Positions 22,401 through 34,820 of a stretch of 64,000 bases of DNA are shown here, piece after piece. Where the stretch lies: assembly GCF_040581485.1 (NCBI RefSeq), contig NC_090134.1, forward strand, positions 6,200,001-6,264,000. The letters are read 5' to 3'. The notes under the pieces are model-generated. The model did no database searches, was not told the origin of the DNA, and worked only from the letters and a program-made list of their open reading frames with translations. Origin of the DNA: Linepithema humile (lineage: Eukaryota > Arthropoda > Insecta > Hymenoptera > Formicidae). Both the position numbers and the translations under genes were made by a program. Each line of letters opens with the position of its first letter. The first letter of the stretch is position 1.

Positions 22401-25400
22401 GAGACGACGTCAAGCGAATGAAGTATGAGAAAGGCGACGAAGTGTTTAAAAGACACTTCATCATCTTAATACTTGAGCTATTAAGCCATTCCGACTTAAT
22501 GGCGAGATAATATGCAAAAATTTAGTTATTCTGAATGACAAATATTGCAACAATCATAAGATTGCAGGAATAATCCTGTAATAAATTTTTATGATGTATC
22601 TCTCAAATCAAATTCCATACACACATGCTGCCATAAAATCACACAGTAATTTAAGTATTAAGATAAAAAGTAATTTAAATGTTAAGATAAAAACGTAAGA
22701 GAGTTTCGAGAATTTTTAATTTTTATCAATTGACTTCGATATAATCAGGATTGGGACAAAATAAATTATTTTTTTTAATAGAAGAAAATTAAAAGTTGTG
22801 ACACGTAAGAAAATCGTCCTAAAAATCCGAAATTGCGATAAAGCGGAATTTTTTTTACTTTTATTAGTGATATGACGGTGTTTCGTGAAGTGCATTTTGT
22901 TTAATTGCATTTAGCCGTAGGGCTCATCTTCTCTCGCTAAGTTTTTACACGTTATTCAACGCCAAGGACTCGTTGTATAATCGGTACGTACTTGGCGACA
23001 CTTACAGAGAGCCGCGCTTTCACGCTTTCTTCCTTTTCCGCGTTTCTGCACTCACACGTCCAAAATATGCAAAGTGCTCATACATCGTGCAATCGATGAA
23101 AGTGAATCTTCATAAGAAAGGAAAAAAAGTGATAAAATAAGAAAAAATATAAAATAAATTTTCAGAATTGCGACATTTTCAGGGCGAGTGATTTTGAATA
23201 AGAAAGTAATGTTTTACCACGTATTTGCACATGCAAAGCTCAGCTTTCTTTACTTTCCAACCAAATTGATCAAACAATCCGTAAATAAAAAGTGCATACA
23301 TGACGAATCTGGGACAACCTGTATATGCCGTATGTTTCATTTCATCTCTGATTATTTAGAAAGAGCCAATAGAAAATAATAGAAAATTTATCTCAAAGAG
23401 ATTGATTGCACTTGGCAGAGAAAATTATTAAGTTACTGGTCGACGGCACTCCGCGGAAACTTATTTCTAATTCCTATTTTATTATCCGATTACGTTTGAT
23501 TGTTCAGTGGTCGAGCCACCGTTGACTGCTGAATGCGGTTATTTGTAAAATTGCTAAGTAGTCGTCGAATTTGATTGAAGGATTCTATTCTCAAACCTCA
23601 GAAATTAGCCCGAGTATCGGGTAATCGAGTAGATACAGCCTAATAATTTCCTCCGCTAAATGTGCTCATTACACGACATCGTTTGTCCAACTTGATCTCG
23701 AGATAATGCAAATTCGCGTAAGAAATAATGACGATAACCGAGATAATTTCGTGACAGATGTACTCATTTTCAAATCTTTCGAGGCTTAAGACAGTGTCAC
23801 GATTCACATTATATTGGAAATCGAATCTTTCTTAGCAAAAGTTTTCGGGACGATTATTACGTGCCACAGTTTTTTAATTTTCAAGTAATTAAATTAAATT
23901 TTTTTACAAGTAATTCCGAAGCGAAAAATATTTACTTTGGCTTTAAAGCAACTCCTGTTGATCTCAAGTTTTAATTACTCATTTCTAATGTAATTCGGTT
24001 ACAAGATGTATTGCTTAACGAAAATAAATCATGATGCCACCCTATTTATTTTTTTATCAATGCATCGTATTTTAGAGATGAAAAATTCCACATTAATTGA
24101 AGAATCTGCCATCAAAATGAACGTCGTGATTCTTAGAATATTTCATATTCACCTCTATTTTGCGAGATAAAAATAATCGGGAGCGTGAGAAAAGCGATTA
24201 CGCTCGGAGTGCGGCGGAATGTTCTTGCCCCAATCTTATTATCTTCATATATAATTAGTATAAATTTACGGACGCTTTTTGTGTTGCTCAACACGCCTAG
24301 GAAGTCTTACTGTCGATGTTAATGACGAGGAAAAAAAAAAACGCGGTTAGACACGTTGTTGCACGGGCGATGTTGCGTCAAACCGATTCGTAATCCGGTA
24401 TAAAAGCCTGCCGTTTGTAACGGCACGATCTTAATGCTTGTCACGCCGGTAGAAGAGCCGTCGGAGTAAAGCAAGTTCACGAGCGTGCGCATCCTCGACA
24501 CACTGTCGAGTGAAAGTGCCGCCTTGTGCTCTCGCGGTTTCTTCTCTTCCTCATCTTCTGTTTCCTCCGTGCCAACAGTGTTACTGCGAGCCGGATCAAC
24601 GTGACGAGTTCTCTCACGCTGTTTCCCCATTCCGATATCGCGTGCGTAAAACAGACGCGGTCGATCTTTTTTTTCTCTTTCTGATTAACGCGACAGATTT
24701 CTCAATATCGCCGTTCTTTTATTACCTTTCGATCTATGCATTTTAACACGCACCGTAAATCTTCTATCATACCGTAGATCTATATGATTCCATTAAAGAA
24801 AATTATTGAAATTGAAATTTATCGGAATTATTTTAATCGTACATTTATGCGCGTAAGGCTTTATCTTTCGTATTTTACTATTAATTAATTAATACTGTAA
24901 CGTTTTTTTATGCCTATAATATTCGCGAGATTCCACGCTCGTTAAAAGTTAATTTTATTGGGTAAACCGGTCGCTTCGATGACACGATAGATTCCGAATG
25001 ATGTAGAAGGCACCGAGGTACGGAAAATGATTATAATAATTGGAGCTTGACTGTCTCAGTCTGATTGCTATCGCGGAGTAATTAATTTCAGCAGCCGCTG
25101 ACTTTATATGATGTATTTATCACAATTGCGTTTGTCTAATCATTAAACATTCATTGATAGTTTCGACACTCGCATGCCGCTTTCAAGTTTGTATCTGCGA
25201 GAACCGAATGATCTGATATTCGTCTGTTGAGAAAGTTTGATTGCGTTAACTTCCTGTTGTTTAATTTATTAGAATTTATTAAGCGTAATATATATTTATA
25301 ATTATCAAAATTTTAATAATTCAAACGTAATTTTAACAGCGCTATCAGCACTTTGATGGCACAATCAAGAGTTGATAATTTTAATAACTTAAATATCTTT

Positions 25401-28400
25401 TTAATCTTGATGGCGCAATTAATGAGATGCAGACTTTACGTGCGGCAAAAACATAATTAACGCAAGATCCGCGATTTGCAATATCTTTTATCGTGTAATA
25501 TCAATTTAGCGATTCCGTTTCTTCTGTAGGCGCGGTGAAACTCGCGGGACGCTCTCTGCGCGAAAATGACGGGTCAAGAGTTCACACAATGCGAAAATGT
25601 TTTATAATCAAAGATGCACGATAGCCAAATATGATGGTTTTAACAACCGGTTGGGCGATCTTACTCGACGCGGGTAACGTATCCGCGTCTTTCTCCTCGC
25701 GACGTTTCTTTTCTAGTGCATATGCATATTTATACGACTTTCCACTTTGGCGAGAGCCGTCGCGATTAATTAGCGATTCTACAATTATGCAAAGAATTAC
25801 TTAACGTGACGCGCCTATAAATCCGGCGACGGTGACACATGTCAGACAGAGGATTCTCGGTCGGCGAGTTTCGAAAGTGAAACCAACGTCAAAAGTGCAC
25901 AACGGGAATCAGCTTCGCGGTGTTGGGATCGTTATTAAGTGGCACGACATCTGCGTCGCGAGTTCGTCCCGAAGATTAATGGGGGGCTGGACCGATGGTC
26001 TACGGGAGGAGAATACCCGTGTACGGGTTTAGAAAGTTTCCCAATGTCGTCTATCACGAAGGATATGTCGCGCTCCTTTATTATTTTACCATCAACATTT
26101 ATTTTTATAGCGCAGGCCAATATTTGCAATCGCGAAGGAAAAATTCGACGCGTTTACACGACAATTTATTTTCTGGATTACACTCGGACAGAAGACGTCG
26201 TAAACATTCTAACGATCTCCTCCGCGTGTATAAATATTCTCTCGCCAGAGAATTCTCTTAACCAGACAGGCCAATTAATCATCAAACGAGATGATGCTCT
26301 AAAAGGAAGAGAGCACTCGGAATGGCTTTTACAACGCGGTCGCGCGCTAAACGCGGGCTATTCTTCATTTTATTATGTGCAAATTATGGGGATAATTTAC
26401 AAGAGTCTCTAACATGCATCTAACGCTTTCCTTTTGTAGCAAGAACAGCGCCATTTAAGCGGACGCTTGTTACGCGAAATACATAATTTGATAATTCCAC
26501 GCTCGTTGACGCGGCGTATCGTTCCGTTGTCTTCTCTGGGTGTAACTTTCCTCATAAATGTCAGAGGTGTAACCCTCGTATAATGCCGCGCGGATTCGCG
26601 CTTCGTTTTTTCACTTGCACACTTAACAATCCTCGCCTTTGATTTTCTCCGATTCTTCGGGGAGTTAGTTATGGTTGACAGTGCGTCAATAAACTCTCCT
26701 CTCTCGCTTTACGGCAAGGCAAAAATGAAATTTTCTCAATGCGTACTATGCGAATGTATCATACGCGAAATTCTCACCGCGGCAATTTGACAAACCGCAA
26801 TCGGGGTGAAAGTTCAAATCCGCAATCGCTTCTGCTGGATAATCCGTAACCTTTCCGGGGCGTAGTCGTGTGTGGACGGATGGATTATGTTCCCGGTGAG
26901 TTTGAATAATTTCTGGACGAGAAATTGGCGGATCGTGCTCTAAGCCTAAGATAGCATCTGCTTCGATAATCAACTATCGACAATACCGTCAATATCCTGT
27001 CAGAACCTCTTTCACGTTACTTGTCACGTATCGTCATTTTGAAAAGGAGGGAACGCTATTAAACATAAAAGCGCAATCAAAGACGGCAATTCTTCAAATT
27101 GCCTGCTTATGATTACCCATGAAGACACGAGGATAAATAATTATAGGTGTGGCGTTAAAGCGTGATTCTTGTTAATGAAACATCGACGGTGAAAAGAAAT
27201 TCAGCGTGGATTAAAAAACGATATCGCGTGAGCATAATGTAGTACTCATTAATTTTAATTTCCATCGCCTTAAAAGAAGCGCGAATTTGTCGACCACTTT
27301 CAACATTTTAGTTTCTAGTTTCATAATTAAATATCGTGAAAACGCGTGGAATGCGGCGAGAAGCATTTCTATTGAATGGTACACGCCAACGTTGAAAATG
27401 CAGTGAAACTGACAGTATCTTAAAAATTCGATGAGAGCCGGGATAAAACACATAACGCGCGGATCGCAAAGGGGGTTAAGCATCTATGAAAGTCCTCGTT
27501 GCGTTCGATTTCGATTATTCGCCGCGACGTAACAAAGCTCTGTGATATACACACACCGAGTTTCTCTCCACTTAAATACCAAAGTTTATTCCCAAGAACA
27601 GCGCGTATATAGCGCTCCATCCAACGTGTGTAATTAAAGATACCGGCTTCTAATTGTGTTCGAGTTCAAGTAGAATATAATAGAATCCCCGCCGAGTTCT
27701 CGCATATATCTTTCCTTTTCTTGATCGGTACTCACTTCCGTCGCCTTATAGCTCATCGAATCATTGTCCTCGATCATTCCAGCGAGATGCAAATCGGAAT
27801 GAAATCGACACATCGGCGAAATTCTGGGAAAAAAAAATATATATAATTAGTAATAATATAAAATTAATTTACGAGGTAGTCAATAGTTTAAAGCCCATTA
27901 AGAGTTCATTATACTCGCTATGCAGTTTCGACTTTCTGGGGATGTGTTCGCGTATACATTTAATTATGCACACGCGTATCTCCTCGGCGGCGTGTCCGAC
28001 GAGCGTTTTCGCATAATTACGTAAAATATGCAAACCATCGGTCCCGCTCGTACGACTCGAAAGCCGCAGGTACGTGTTTACTATGTTTTTAGGAGGAGAA
28101 AATCGCCTACGGGCTGCTGTGAATCTTCCACGCGTAACGGTACTCGCGAGGATAAACTTCAACGGGCAAACTTTAGCTTTCAATCTCTCTCGAATCAATA
28201 CGGTGAAACCGGTCATAAATGTCTATTTAAAAGATCTCGTGTCATCAATCGTCAATATTTATAGATTAATTCAATCAGTAGTTTATCTTTTCCCAGATAA
28301 TTTTATTTTGCTAAACCTGTCAATAGTGAGAAGATCGAACTTTCGGCGATATAAATTAACTTAGGCTAAACGATGTCGCTTCGTCTCGCAACATGAAACT

Positions 28401-30419
28401 TTTACTTTTTATAATATTAATAAAGATTACAATTTAACCTGTGCGATAGCGTCTCTCAATGCATCATTGTATACATTGCAGGTAGCCATAACAATTTTAT
28501 TAGCAGTAGCCTGCTTCAGCCCGGGCAGATCTCAGAAAACTGAGATCTCAGCTAAGGAGATCGATATCGCGCCAGCCCTGGCAAAGCTCGACAAAAACCT
28601 GCGACAGGTGTTGTTGAAGACGCTGACAGACCTGGAGGCTGAGTCGGCGGAGCAGCGGAAGGATGAGGATGAGAAATCGCTTATCATGACTGCCGAGAAG
28701 AGCTACGACGAGGTCGTCAAGAGAAATCTGAATAAAAACCTCGGCGTGATATCAAAGGCATCCTTCTCGTTCAACGGTTTCCCGGGAGATGAAGAAATTC
28801 CCAATGAGGAGAAGCTGCAGAACTCTAGCTTTATCGAGTCGAAAAAGTACGCTTCCTCGTCGGCGACGACCATAGAAAAAGCGAGTCGCGACGACGCCGG
28901 AAGTTTTCACGTGCACAATATAATTGTGCCGGACAAAACTTCGACAACTCACTCGCCGCGAACCGAGTCCAAGGTAGATTCGCTGGAGTTGAGGAAAACT
29001 TCCGCGAGCTCGTCCTCGGTCAGCAAAATCGACAGCATCACGCTGAAGCCGATCACGCAAATATCGGAGAGCTTGACGCAAAGCGCGAGTAGCAGGATCT
29101 CGAGCGCGAACACGCTGATCGCGCCGAAACCGACCGCGTCTAGTCCGACAGTTTCGCCGAAGAGCAACGTCACCTTGGAGTTTGGCAAGAAGGAAAAAGT
29201 TCAAGCGGAGGAGGTGAAGATTTTCCAAGCTCCTCTGGTGGCGGCTTTCACGGTGCAGCAGGACGAGCTGGGCGTGCCGAAGAGCGTGGTGCCGATTTAC
29301 AGGCAGACCGGCGACGGACAGGCTCTGACTTTGCAAGAGCAGTTGGAGTTCAAGCAGAAGTTACTGGAGCAGCAACTGGCGGAGCTGCAGCAGCAGCAGA
29401 TCCATCAGACTCAATTTCTCATCAGGCAACGCCAGCTCTACGAGCAGCAGCTGAGACAAAAGCAGCAGCAGCAGCAGCTGTATCTCCAAGAACAGGCCAG
29501 GATCAAGCAATTTGAGGAGCAGGCTAAAATCAAACAATTGGAGGAGCAACGTTTCAAGCAGCTGGAGCAGCAGAGAATCTATCATTTGCAGCAACAGAAT
29601 CACTTCCCGTTGCAGAAGCAGCAGATCTTCGAGCAGGCAAATTTCATATTGCCGCTCCAACCGTCTTTGGAGTCCGCCGTTCATCTCCAACCGAGCGTGT
29701 CCTTGGAGCTTCCCACCGCTGCTTCGCCGCCGTTGTTCCGCACAAATTACCAGGAACAACAGCTGCATTTCCAACAGCTTCGTCAACAACCCCAACAGCT
29801 GCACCAACAACCGCAGCAGTTGCACCAGCAACCTCCTCAACCGCTTCAGCAGCCTCAGCAACCGCATCAGCAACTCCAGCAATCGCACCAGCAGCTCCAG
29901 CAATCGCATCAGCAGCTCCAGCAATCGCACCAGCAGCTCCAGCAATCGCACCAGCAGCTCCAGCAACCGCACCAGCAGCTCCAGCAACCACATCAACAGC
30001 GACTGCAAAATTTCGTTTCGTTTCCCACCGATTTCCAGCCGCCTGTGGTTCCGGCCACGAGATTCAACAGACAAGAGGCCTTCAATGCGGTCGGTAATTT
30101 CGGTTTCAATCTAGACAACAAGCAGTCGCCTCCGTCCAAGAATACCTTCAATTTCAACGTGCCAGCGAGAAATCCGAGTACATTCGTTTACAATCCCTAC
30201 GTGCAATACAGACAAGTACCGGTGAGAGCGCAGACGCCCGCCAAGCAGATCCAACGCTTGCTATATCAATCGGGCGTCGCCGGTGAGTTGGGCAACGTGC
30301 AGGGTCCGGGTGCCGAAGACCTCAACATCGTGTCCAAGGTATTGGCACTTCACGTCGGAGCGTTGCCTAACAAGAACTATCAGTTCAGCACGAGTAATCG
30401 CGGCAAGCTGAATGCGTGA
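19430..30419 (+). CDS. Secreted Gln/Pro-rich coiled-coil protein, 2 coding exons, 648 aa, function unknown
   Basis: The first coding exon is only ATG-CGC-TTG (19430-19438) before a GTGAGT donor. A 9043-bp intron follows, and exon 2 runs 28482-30419 after TACATTGCAG. The join gives the signal peptide MRLVAITILLAVACFSPGRS, which exon 2 alone would not have, and this decides the start. After it come a charged N-terminal part, a Ser/Thr-rich stretch (about 100-240), the motif PLVAAFTVQQDELGVPKSVV (about 250-270), a Gln-rich coiled coil (LEQQLAELQQQQ..., about 290-380), a His/Pro/Gln block with 21-bp repeats, and a C-terminal segment (QIQRLLYQSGVAGELG, then EDLNIVSKVLAL) that looks conserved rather than low-complexity. 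A secreted matrix or cuticle role is possible but unproven. It diverges from FBXO9. Confidence 0.82.
19439..28481 (+). other. 9 kb intron of the Q-rich gene, no nested gene recognised
   Basis: Bordered by TTG|GTGAGT and TTGCAG|GTAGCC. The content is AT-rich with scattered CpG-rich patches (22.0-22.3, 24.3-24.7, 25.5-26.1 kb). A TATAAAAG box lies near 24400 and a TATAAA near 25816, neither with a coding frame in proper context. The longest plus frame (25939-26412) begins at GTG and lacks family features. The direct repeat GTTTATAATAACTAATTG occurs near 20463 and 20511. Confidence 0.6.
29859..29984 (+). repeat. 21-bp coding tandem repeat (QSHQQLQ), 6 copies
   Basis: Six contiguous 21-bp units of the form CAATCGCACCAGCAGCTCCAG, with C/T and T/C substitutions, encode seven residues each (Q-S/P-H-Q-Q-L-Q). 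They sit inside a longer Q/P/H-rich stretch from about 29755 to 30010. The units keep the reading frame, so copy-number changes would only lengthen or shorten the protein. Confidence 0.9.
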
Positions 30420-33332
30420 GTAGCCAGACGAGTATACCGATATAAAATTTCGACGAGTCGTGTAAATTACTACAGGACGATATTAGCGAGGTGAAATCGA
30501 GCTCTCTGTCTTTCCTTTCTCTTGTTTCTCTTTACTCTCTCTTACCTATCTTCTTTTACCTCGTCATCTCGATCTGTCTTTTATTATCTACGTAGAATTT
30601 AATTTCTCGAAACTTTGAATCCGCGACACACACACGTACACGATGACAGGGTCGCGGCGATATATAAAGTATTGCAAAAAGATTCAAAAGAATAGATAGT
30701 GACAATGAATACAAAATGCTTAACCAACGTAGATTGAAAGATGAACTTTTTTAGAAAGAGAAGCAATTTTTGATTTTTAATTTATTATTTTGCTTGCATT
30801 TTTGCATGGATACGTACGTTTCTTTTTTTACATAAAATTTTTATTTTGTGTATAAAAATATTAAGGCAAAATAATGGAAAAGTGAATATTTTATGAGATA
30901 TTTTATTCCGACTTTTATTTCGATTCAAGATATGAAAGATTTCGCAAAATATTCATTTTTCGATGATCTTAACATTTTTATACGTAGAATGGAGGACGAT
31001 CAATTTACCTAAACATGTTTTTATGCAAAAATACAAGCATATTGCTTGTATTAAAAAATTAAAAGTTACTTGTATTTTGAAGAAAGTTTCTTTTATGTTG
31101 ATTAAATATTTTTACTCTTTCTTTTTAACATCTATACATGCAACAGCGACAACAAGGAACGGTTTATTCATGACTTGCGAAAGGACGCGCGATGACTGGG
31201 TAAGTTCAATAGCATGCGAGTCTAATGATAGTAACCTTGAATCCGAGTGAAATCGAATTGTCGCGATTGTCATCGATGTGAGTTACGTGCACAAAATTTT
31301 ACTATCCCTCGTCATCTCTCGACGACAAGCGTGAGACAATATCGTGGGGCAACGTCTTCAATAGCGAATCGACATAACAAGGAAGCCGTTCCTTAACGAG
31401 TATAATGGTATTAATTACGATTGTATGTACTTTAAACAAGGACTCGTCGGTAGTAGCGGCCTTCCCGTGCTCGGTTACGCAAGTTCGTATTTAGTTGCGA
31501 CACAGACATTGTATATAAATCGTGTGACTCCAGCTCCACACTTCCTTGTCTCTTTTGACCGCACTTTCCTCTTCCTATTCTTAGATACGACATTCACAAT
31601 GGGCATTGCCAGCTTCGCCCGTAATCGTACGAATATGCTCAATGGCAAAGAAGCACGTAATCGTAAAACATAAATTTTGATAACTGTTTAGCGATAAGTT
31701 TGTATTAACAGGGAAAATTATTTCGTGTGTTCAGCATGAAAAAAAAAGAAAGCGAAAATCTCACCTGATTCGCATTAATTATGTTATTACGTTCTATTTG
31801 AGTTTGACTATAATAGTGTTTGAAAAGAAAATATTTCGCATGAGATTGACTCTTGTGAAAAGCGTGGTTCGCAAAAACCTTTGAAATTTTATCCCTAAAG
31901 AATTCCGTGTATTTTGTATGCCAAATTTATAATAGTTGTACGCCTAAAAGCATTATTTATATTCCAAGATAAAATAAATTTATCTATCTATTTATCTAAT
32001 CATTTTCCAGTTAGATTTCCAGTTAGAAAACATCCAAGACTTCACTGAAAGACCAAAACTTTATTGCTGATTAGCACGCTTTACGATATTGCTTGTGTGT
32101 ATTATTGTTAGTCTTAACACACGGAGAGCTCGCTCGGGATCAGAGGTCTCGCAGAAGTCGTGCATCGAGCCGCGCATCGGGATTGAAAATGCTTCTTCGA
32201 CTGTAAATAAACTTTCCCCGACGATACCACTACACAATGCCGGAGAGGAAGCCACCGACGCGAGAGACACATCTCGCGTGTATATACGCGTATGTCCTCA
32301 ATTTCACAAACGTTTGGCACAGATTCGTGATTTCACCCAACGGACGAATCGACGAATCTCGTGGGACATCGGCAACTCTCTTGTTTCGCTAAAAATTTAG
32401 TTAAATTCAGATGATTATCGAATTATCGTTCATTAGGGACCATCAGGTGGTTATCATTTCTTAGGGATGCGACAGATGACAATGCTATTATAATTAATTA
32501 CTTGCCCGCATCCCACGCGTGTGTATTATATTTGCACCAATTATGTTTTTCCGTGCTGGCAATTATGCATTTTGCCACTCTCTTTCTCATACGTTCTGTT
32601 TACGATCTGTAATATCTGAGAATGTCGTGAAAAATTTCCGCAACTATTTATGTGTGAAAACGCTAGACGAATTTCCAATGAGCTTTTATGAATAATGATA
32701 AATTCCGCGGACTTGGATTCTCCTCTATTCTTATCAAGCTTTGTCTCGAAACTAAAATCGATGTGGGTGCGATGCACTCTCGGCGAGAGCGACTGCGTGA
32801 GCGAAAGTTGACGGCGATTCGTTCACAAATGCGAATCCTTTACGAGCGCTAGCCGAGATGCTTGCGCGACTGAACGTAACATTAAAATAAAATAACATTA
32901 AAATTAAATATAGATAATGTTAGATGTATGATAATAATCAATGTAATTCGCTTATAATTTATCAGACGCTGGATTATATAAACCCTTGTATAAATGTTAA
33001 TAAACTAATTTGTTTACAAAAAATACTTGCACATTATTCCAAATATATTGCAGACTAAAAATGTAAAAAGAGAAGCTTACTAAGATGTAAATATGATACT
33101 TTTTAATGAAATTATATATATTGCTCACAAATTATAAACACTACAAACTATAAACACTTCCGGAAGAACAGAACGGTATTTAAAGCATTAATAATAAAAG
33201 AGTGATGATTTTTTTATCTTTTTTATAGAGTTGCAATTGATATAAGAATCATATTTTCAATATCTTATCAAGAAATAAACAGATCTGCACATTTTACAAA
33301 TTTGTATCCATCAAGTTGGTAGCACTCTTTTA
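30420..33332. other. Intergenic: 3' UTR of the Q-rich gene, then no gene recognised
   Basis: After the TGA at 30417-30419 comes a CT-rich tract (30500-30600) and AT-rich DNA. Scattered frames (31425-31673, 32089-32400 and others) lack start context or family motifs. Nothing else supported. Confidence 0.5.
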
Positions 33333-33346
33333 CACGTGGTCACGTG
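33333..33346. promoter_or_regulatory. Tandem E-boxes CACGTG-GT-CACGTG upstream of CCDC12
   Basis: Two perfect palindromic E-boxes, eight bases centre to centre, lie 69-82 bp upstream of the CCDC12 ATG. The second is in a GGTCACGTGATT context. CACGTG is bound by bHLH-zipper proteins (Max, USF, MITF/TFE and Mondo-MLX families). The position fits a proximal promoter. Which factor binds is inference. Confidence 0.55.
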
Positions 33347-33376
33347 ATTACTTCTAGTTACTTCTGGTTACCTAAA

Positions 33377-33412
33377 ATGTAAATGTGTACCTAACCTCAA
33401 GAGATGTTTTAA
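33377..33412 (+). promoter_or_regulatory. Three minimal upstream ORFs in the CCDC12 leader
   Basis: ATG-TAA at 33377-33382, ATG-TGT-ACC-TAA at 33383-33394 and ATG-TTT-TAA at 33404-33412 sit within 40 bases upstream of the main ATG at 33415. They matter only if the transcript starts 5' of them, which the sequence cannot show. Confidence 0.4.
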
Positions 33413-33414
33413 AA

Positions 33415-34198
33415 ATGATAGATGAAAAAATAGGTTCGTTGGAAGAAGAAGCTCTAAAGAGAAAAGCACGGCTTCAAGCGCTTAAGAGGAAAAATGAAGA
33501 AGGCAAGGAAACCGAGAACAACACAGGCGAAAATTTACCAAAGTAAGTATCTTATTTTTATGACAGTTTTCATCACTTTCGAATTAACCTCAATCTAATT
33601 GCTAGTCTCAAGTAAATTTACTTAAAATCTTATTTTCAGACCAAAATTTCGAAGTTATAAGCCCCAGGACGAAAGTTTGAAAAATAATGTGATAGAAGAT
33701 GCAAAACCCGGAGATGTAGAAACCATAGTTCAAGAACAATTGGACGCAGCCAGTAGCAAAGTGGTTATTGAGGAATTAGTAAGTTACATTCTCGTATCTA
33801 TAACGTTATATTCTTGCCTAAAGATAACAGAACGTAGATATTCAATGTTCCTTTAAGTAACAATTAATTTTATTCAAATTATTTAAAAAAACCCTAGCTG
33901 AAAGATAATTTGCTGACATGTCTATTTCTATACATATATTTTTCTTTAACAATTATACCATGTATTGTGTTTTTTTCCATCATTTTTTTGTACATTAAAA
34001 TGATTTTTCTTATTTGCATAGGACATCAGTAATCTAGCACCTAGGAAACCTGATTGGGATTTAAAACGAGATATAGCCAAAAAATTAGAAATATTAGAAA
34101 GGAGAACACAGAAGGCAATAGCGGAAGAAGTGAGGGCACGTCTCAAACAAGGCCAACAAGAGCTAGCAGCTTATGTCAATGAACCTGGCAAAGTATAA
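33415..34198 (+). CDS. CCDC12: Coiled-coil domain-containing protein 12 (CCDC12), spliceosome factor, 3 exons, 147 aa
   Basis: The exons are 33415-33542, 33640-33778 and 34022-34198, with phases 2 and 0; all donors are GTAAGT and the acceptors are TTTTCAG and TGCATAG. CCDC12 (yeast Cwf18-type) is a small nuclear protein of the activated Bact spliceosome; the role is from the family. It opens with the characteristic SLEEEALKRKARLQALKRK (about residues 8-26), followed by a charged linker, PKFRSYKPQDESLK, VQEQLDAA, and the hallmark NLAPRKPDWDLKRDIAKKLE (about 93-112), then RTQKAIAEEVRARLK to the end. The length is close to the human protein (166 aa), with a shorter acidic tail. The stop TAA is at 34196-34198. 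The gene converges on the carbonic anhydrase with about 620 bp between the stops. Confidence 0.95.
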
Positions 34199-34820
34199 AA
34201 GTATTACCACAATAACATATATTTTGTATTAATTTATATACTCTAATTTTTGTATGGAATACATATCTACAACAATAATTAACATTATTCACTTGTAACT
34301 CTGGTGTTTCTTATATATAACTTTGGGAATACAATAAGTTAAATGGTTCTTTATGAATTAAATATTTGCTCACTTGAACTTGTGTAGAAAATTATGCAAA
34401 TTCAATTTTGTCACACGCAAACATTTTACTTTAAATATTGCTGTATTGTTATCAGTTAATTATTTCATTGTGCACATGAAATATATTAGTGCATTGCACT
34501 TTTATAGCGATATTCTAAAATATTTATAATGTTAATGTTCAAGAATAAATTATCACTGAAAGTTTTTAAATTACTGTGTAGCAACCATCCTGATTGATTA
34601 TAAATATAAAATAAATAATTGTGATTCTCACAGAATTTATTTCAGAACATTCAGTTAATTAAATTTTAACTTTCAAGCAATAAAATTGTAAAATAAAATC
34701 GTAAAATAAAATTGATTTTTTTAATTTAATCGTATTTATTAATCTCTGTTATTCTCTGTTTAAAAGTTAACATAGCAATTGAGAAATGTCATTGACTAGA
34801 ATATATTATATTCAGCGTGC
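34199..34820. other. Convergent 3' region of CCDC12 and carbonic anhydrase
   Basis: AT-rich, no frame. AATAAA-type hexamers on both strands (for example near 34678-34700 on plus, and TTTATT near 34735 for the minus gene) suggest closely spaced or overlapping 3' UTRs. Confidence 0.5.

Noticed and set aside
25939..26412. 157-codon plus frame in the large intron
   Set aside because: It begins at GTG, has no recognisable domain, and is compatible with chance in a 9 kb intron.
29361..30074. 237-codon leucine-rich minus-strand frame, and a 194-codon one at 28752-29336
   Set aside because: They are antisense to the CAG-rich Q-rich exon; poly-Gln codons read as Leu on the other strand.
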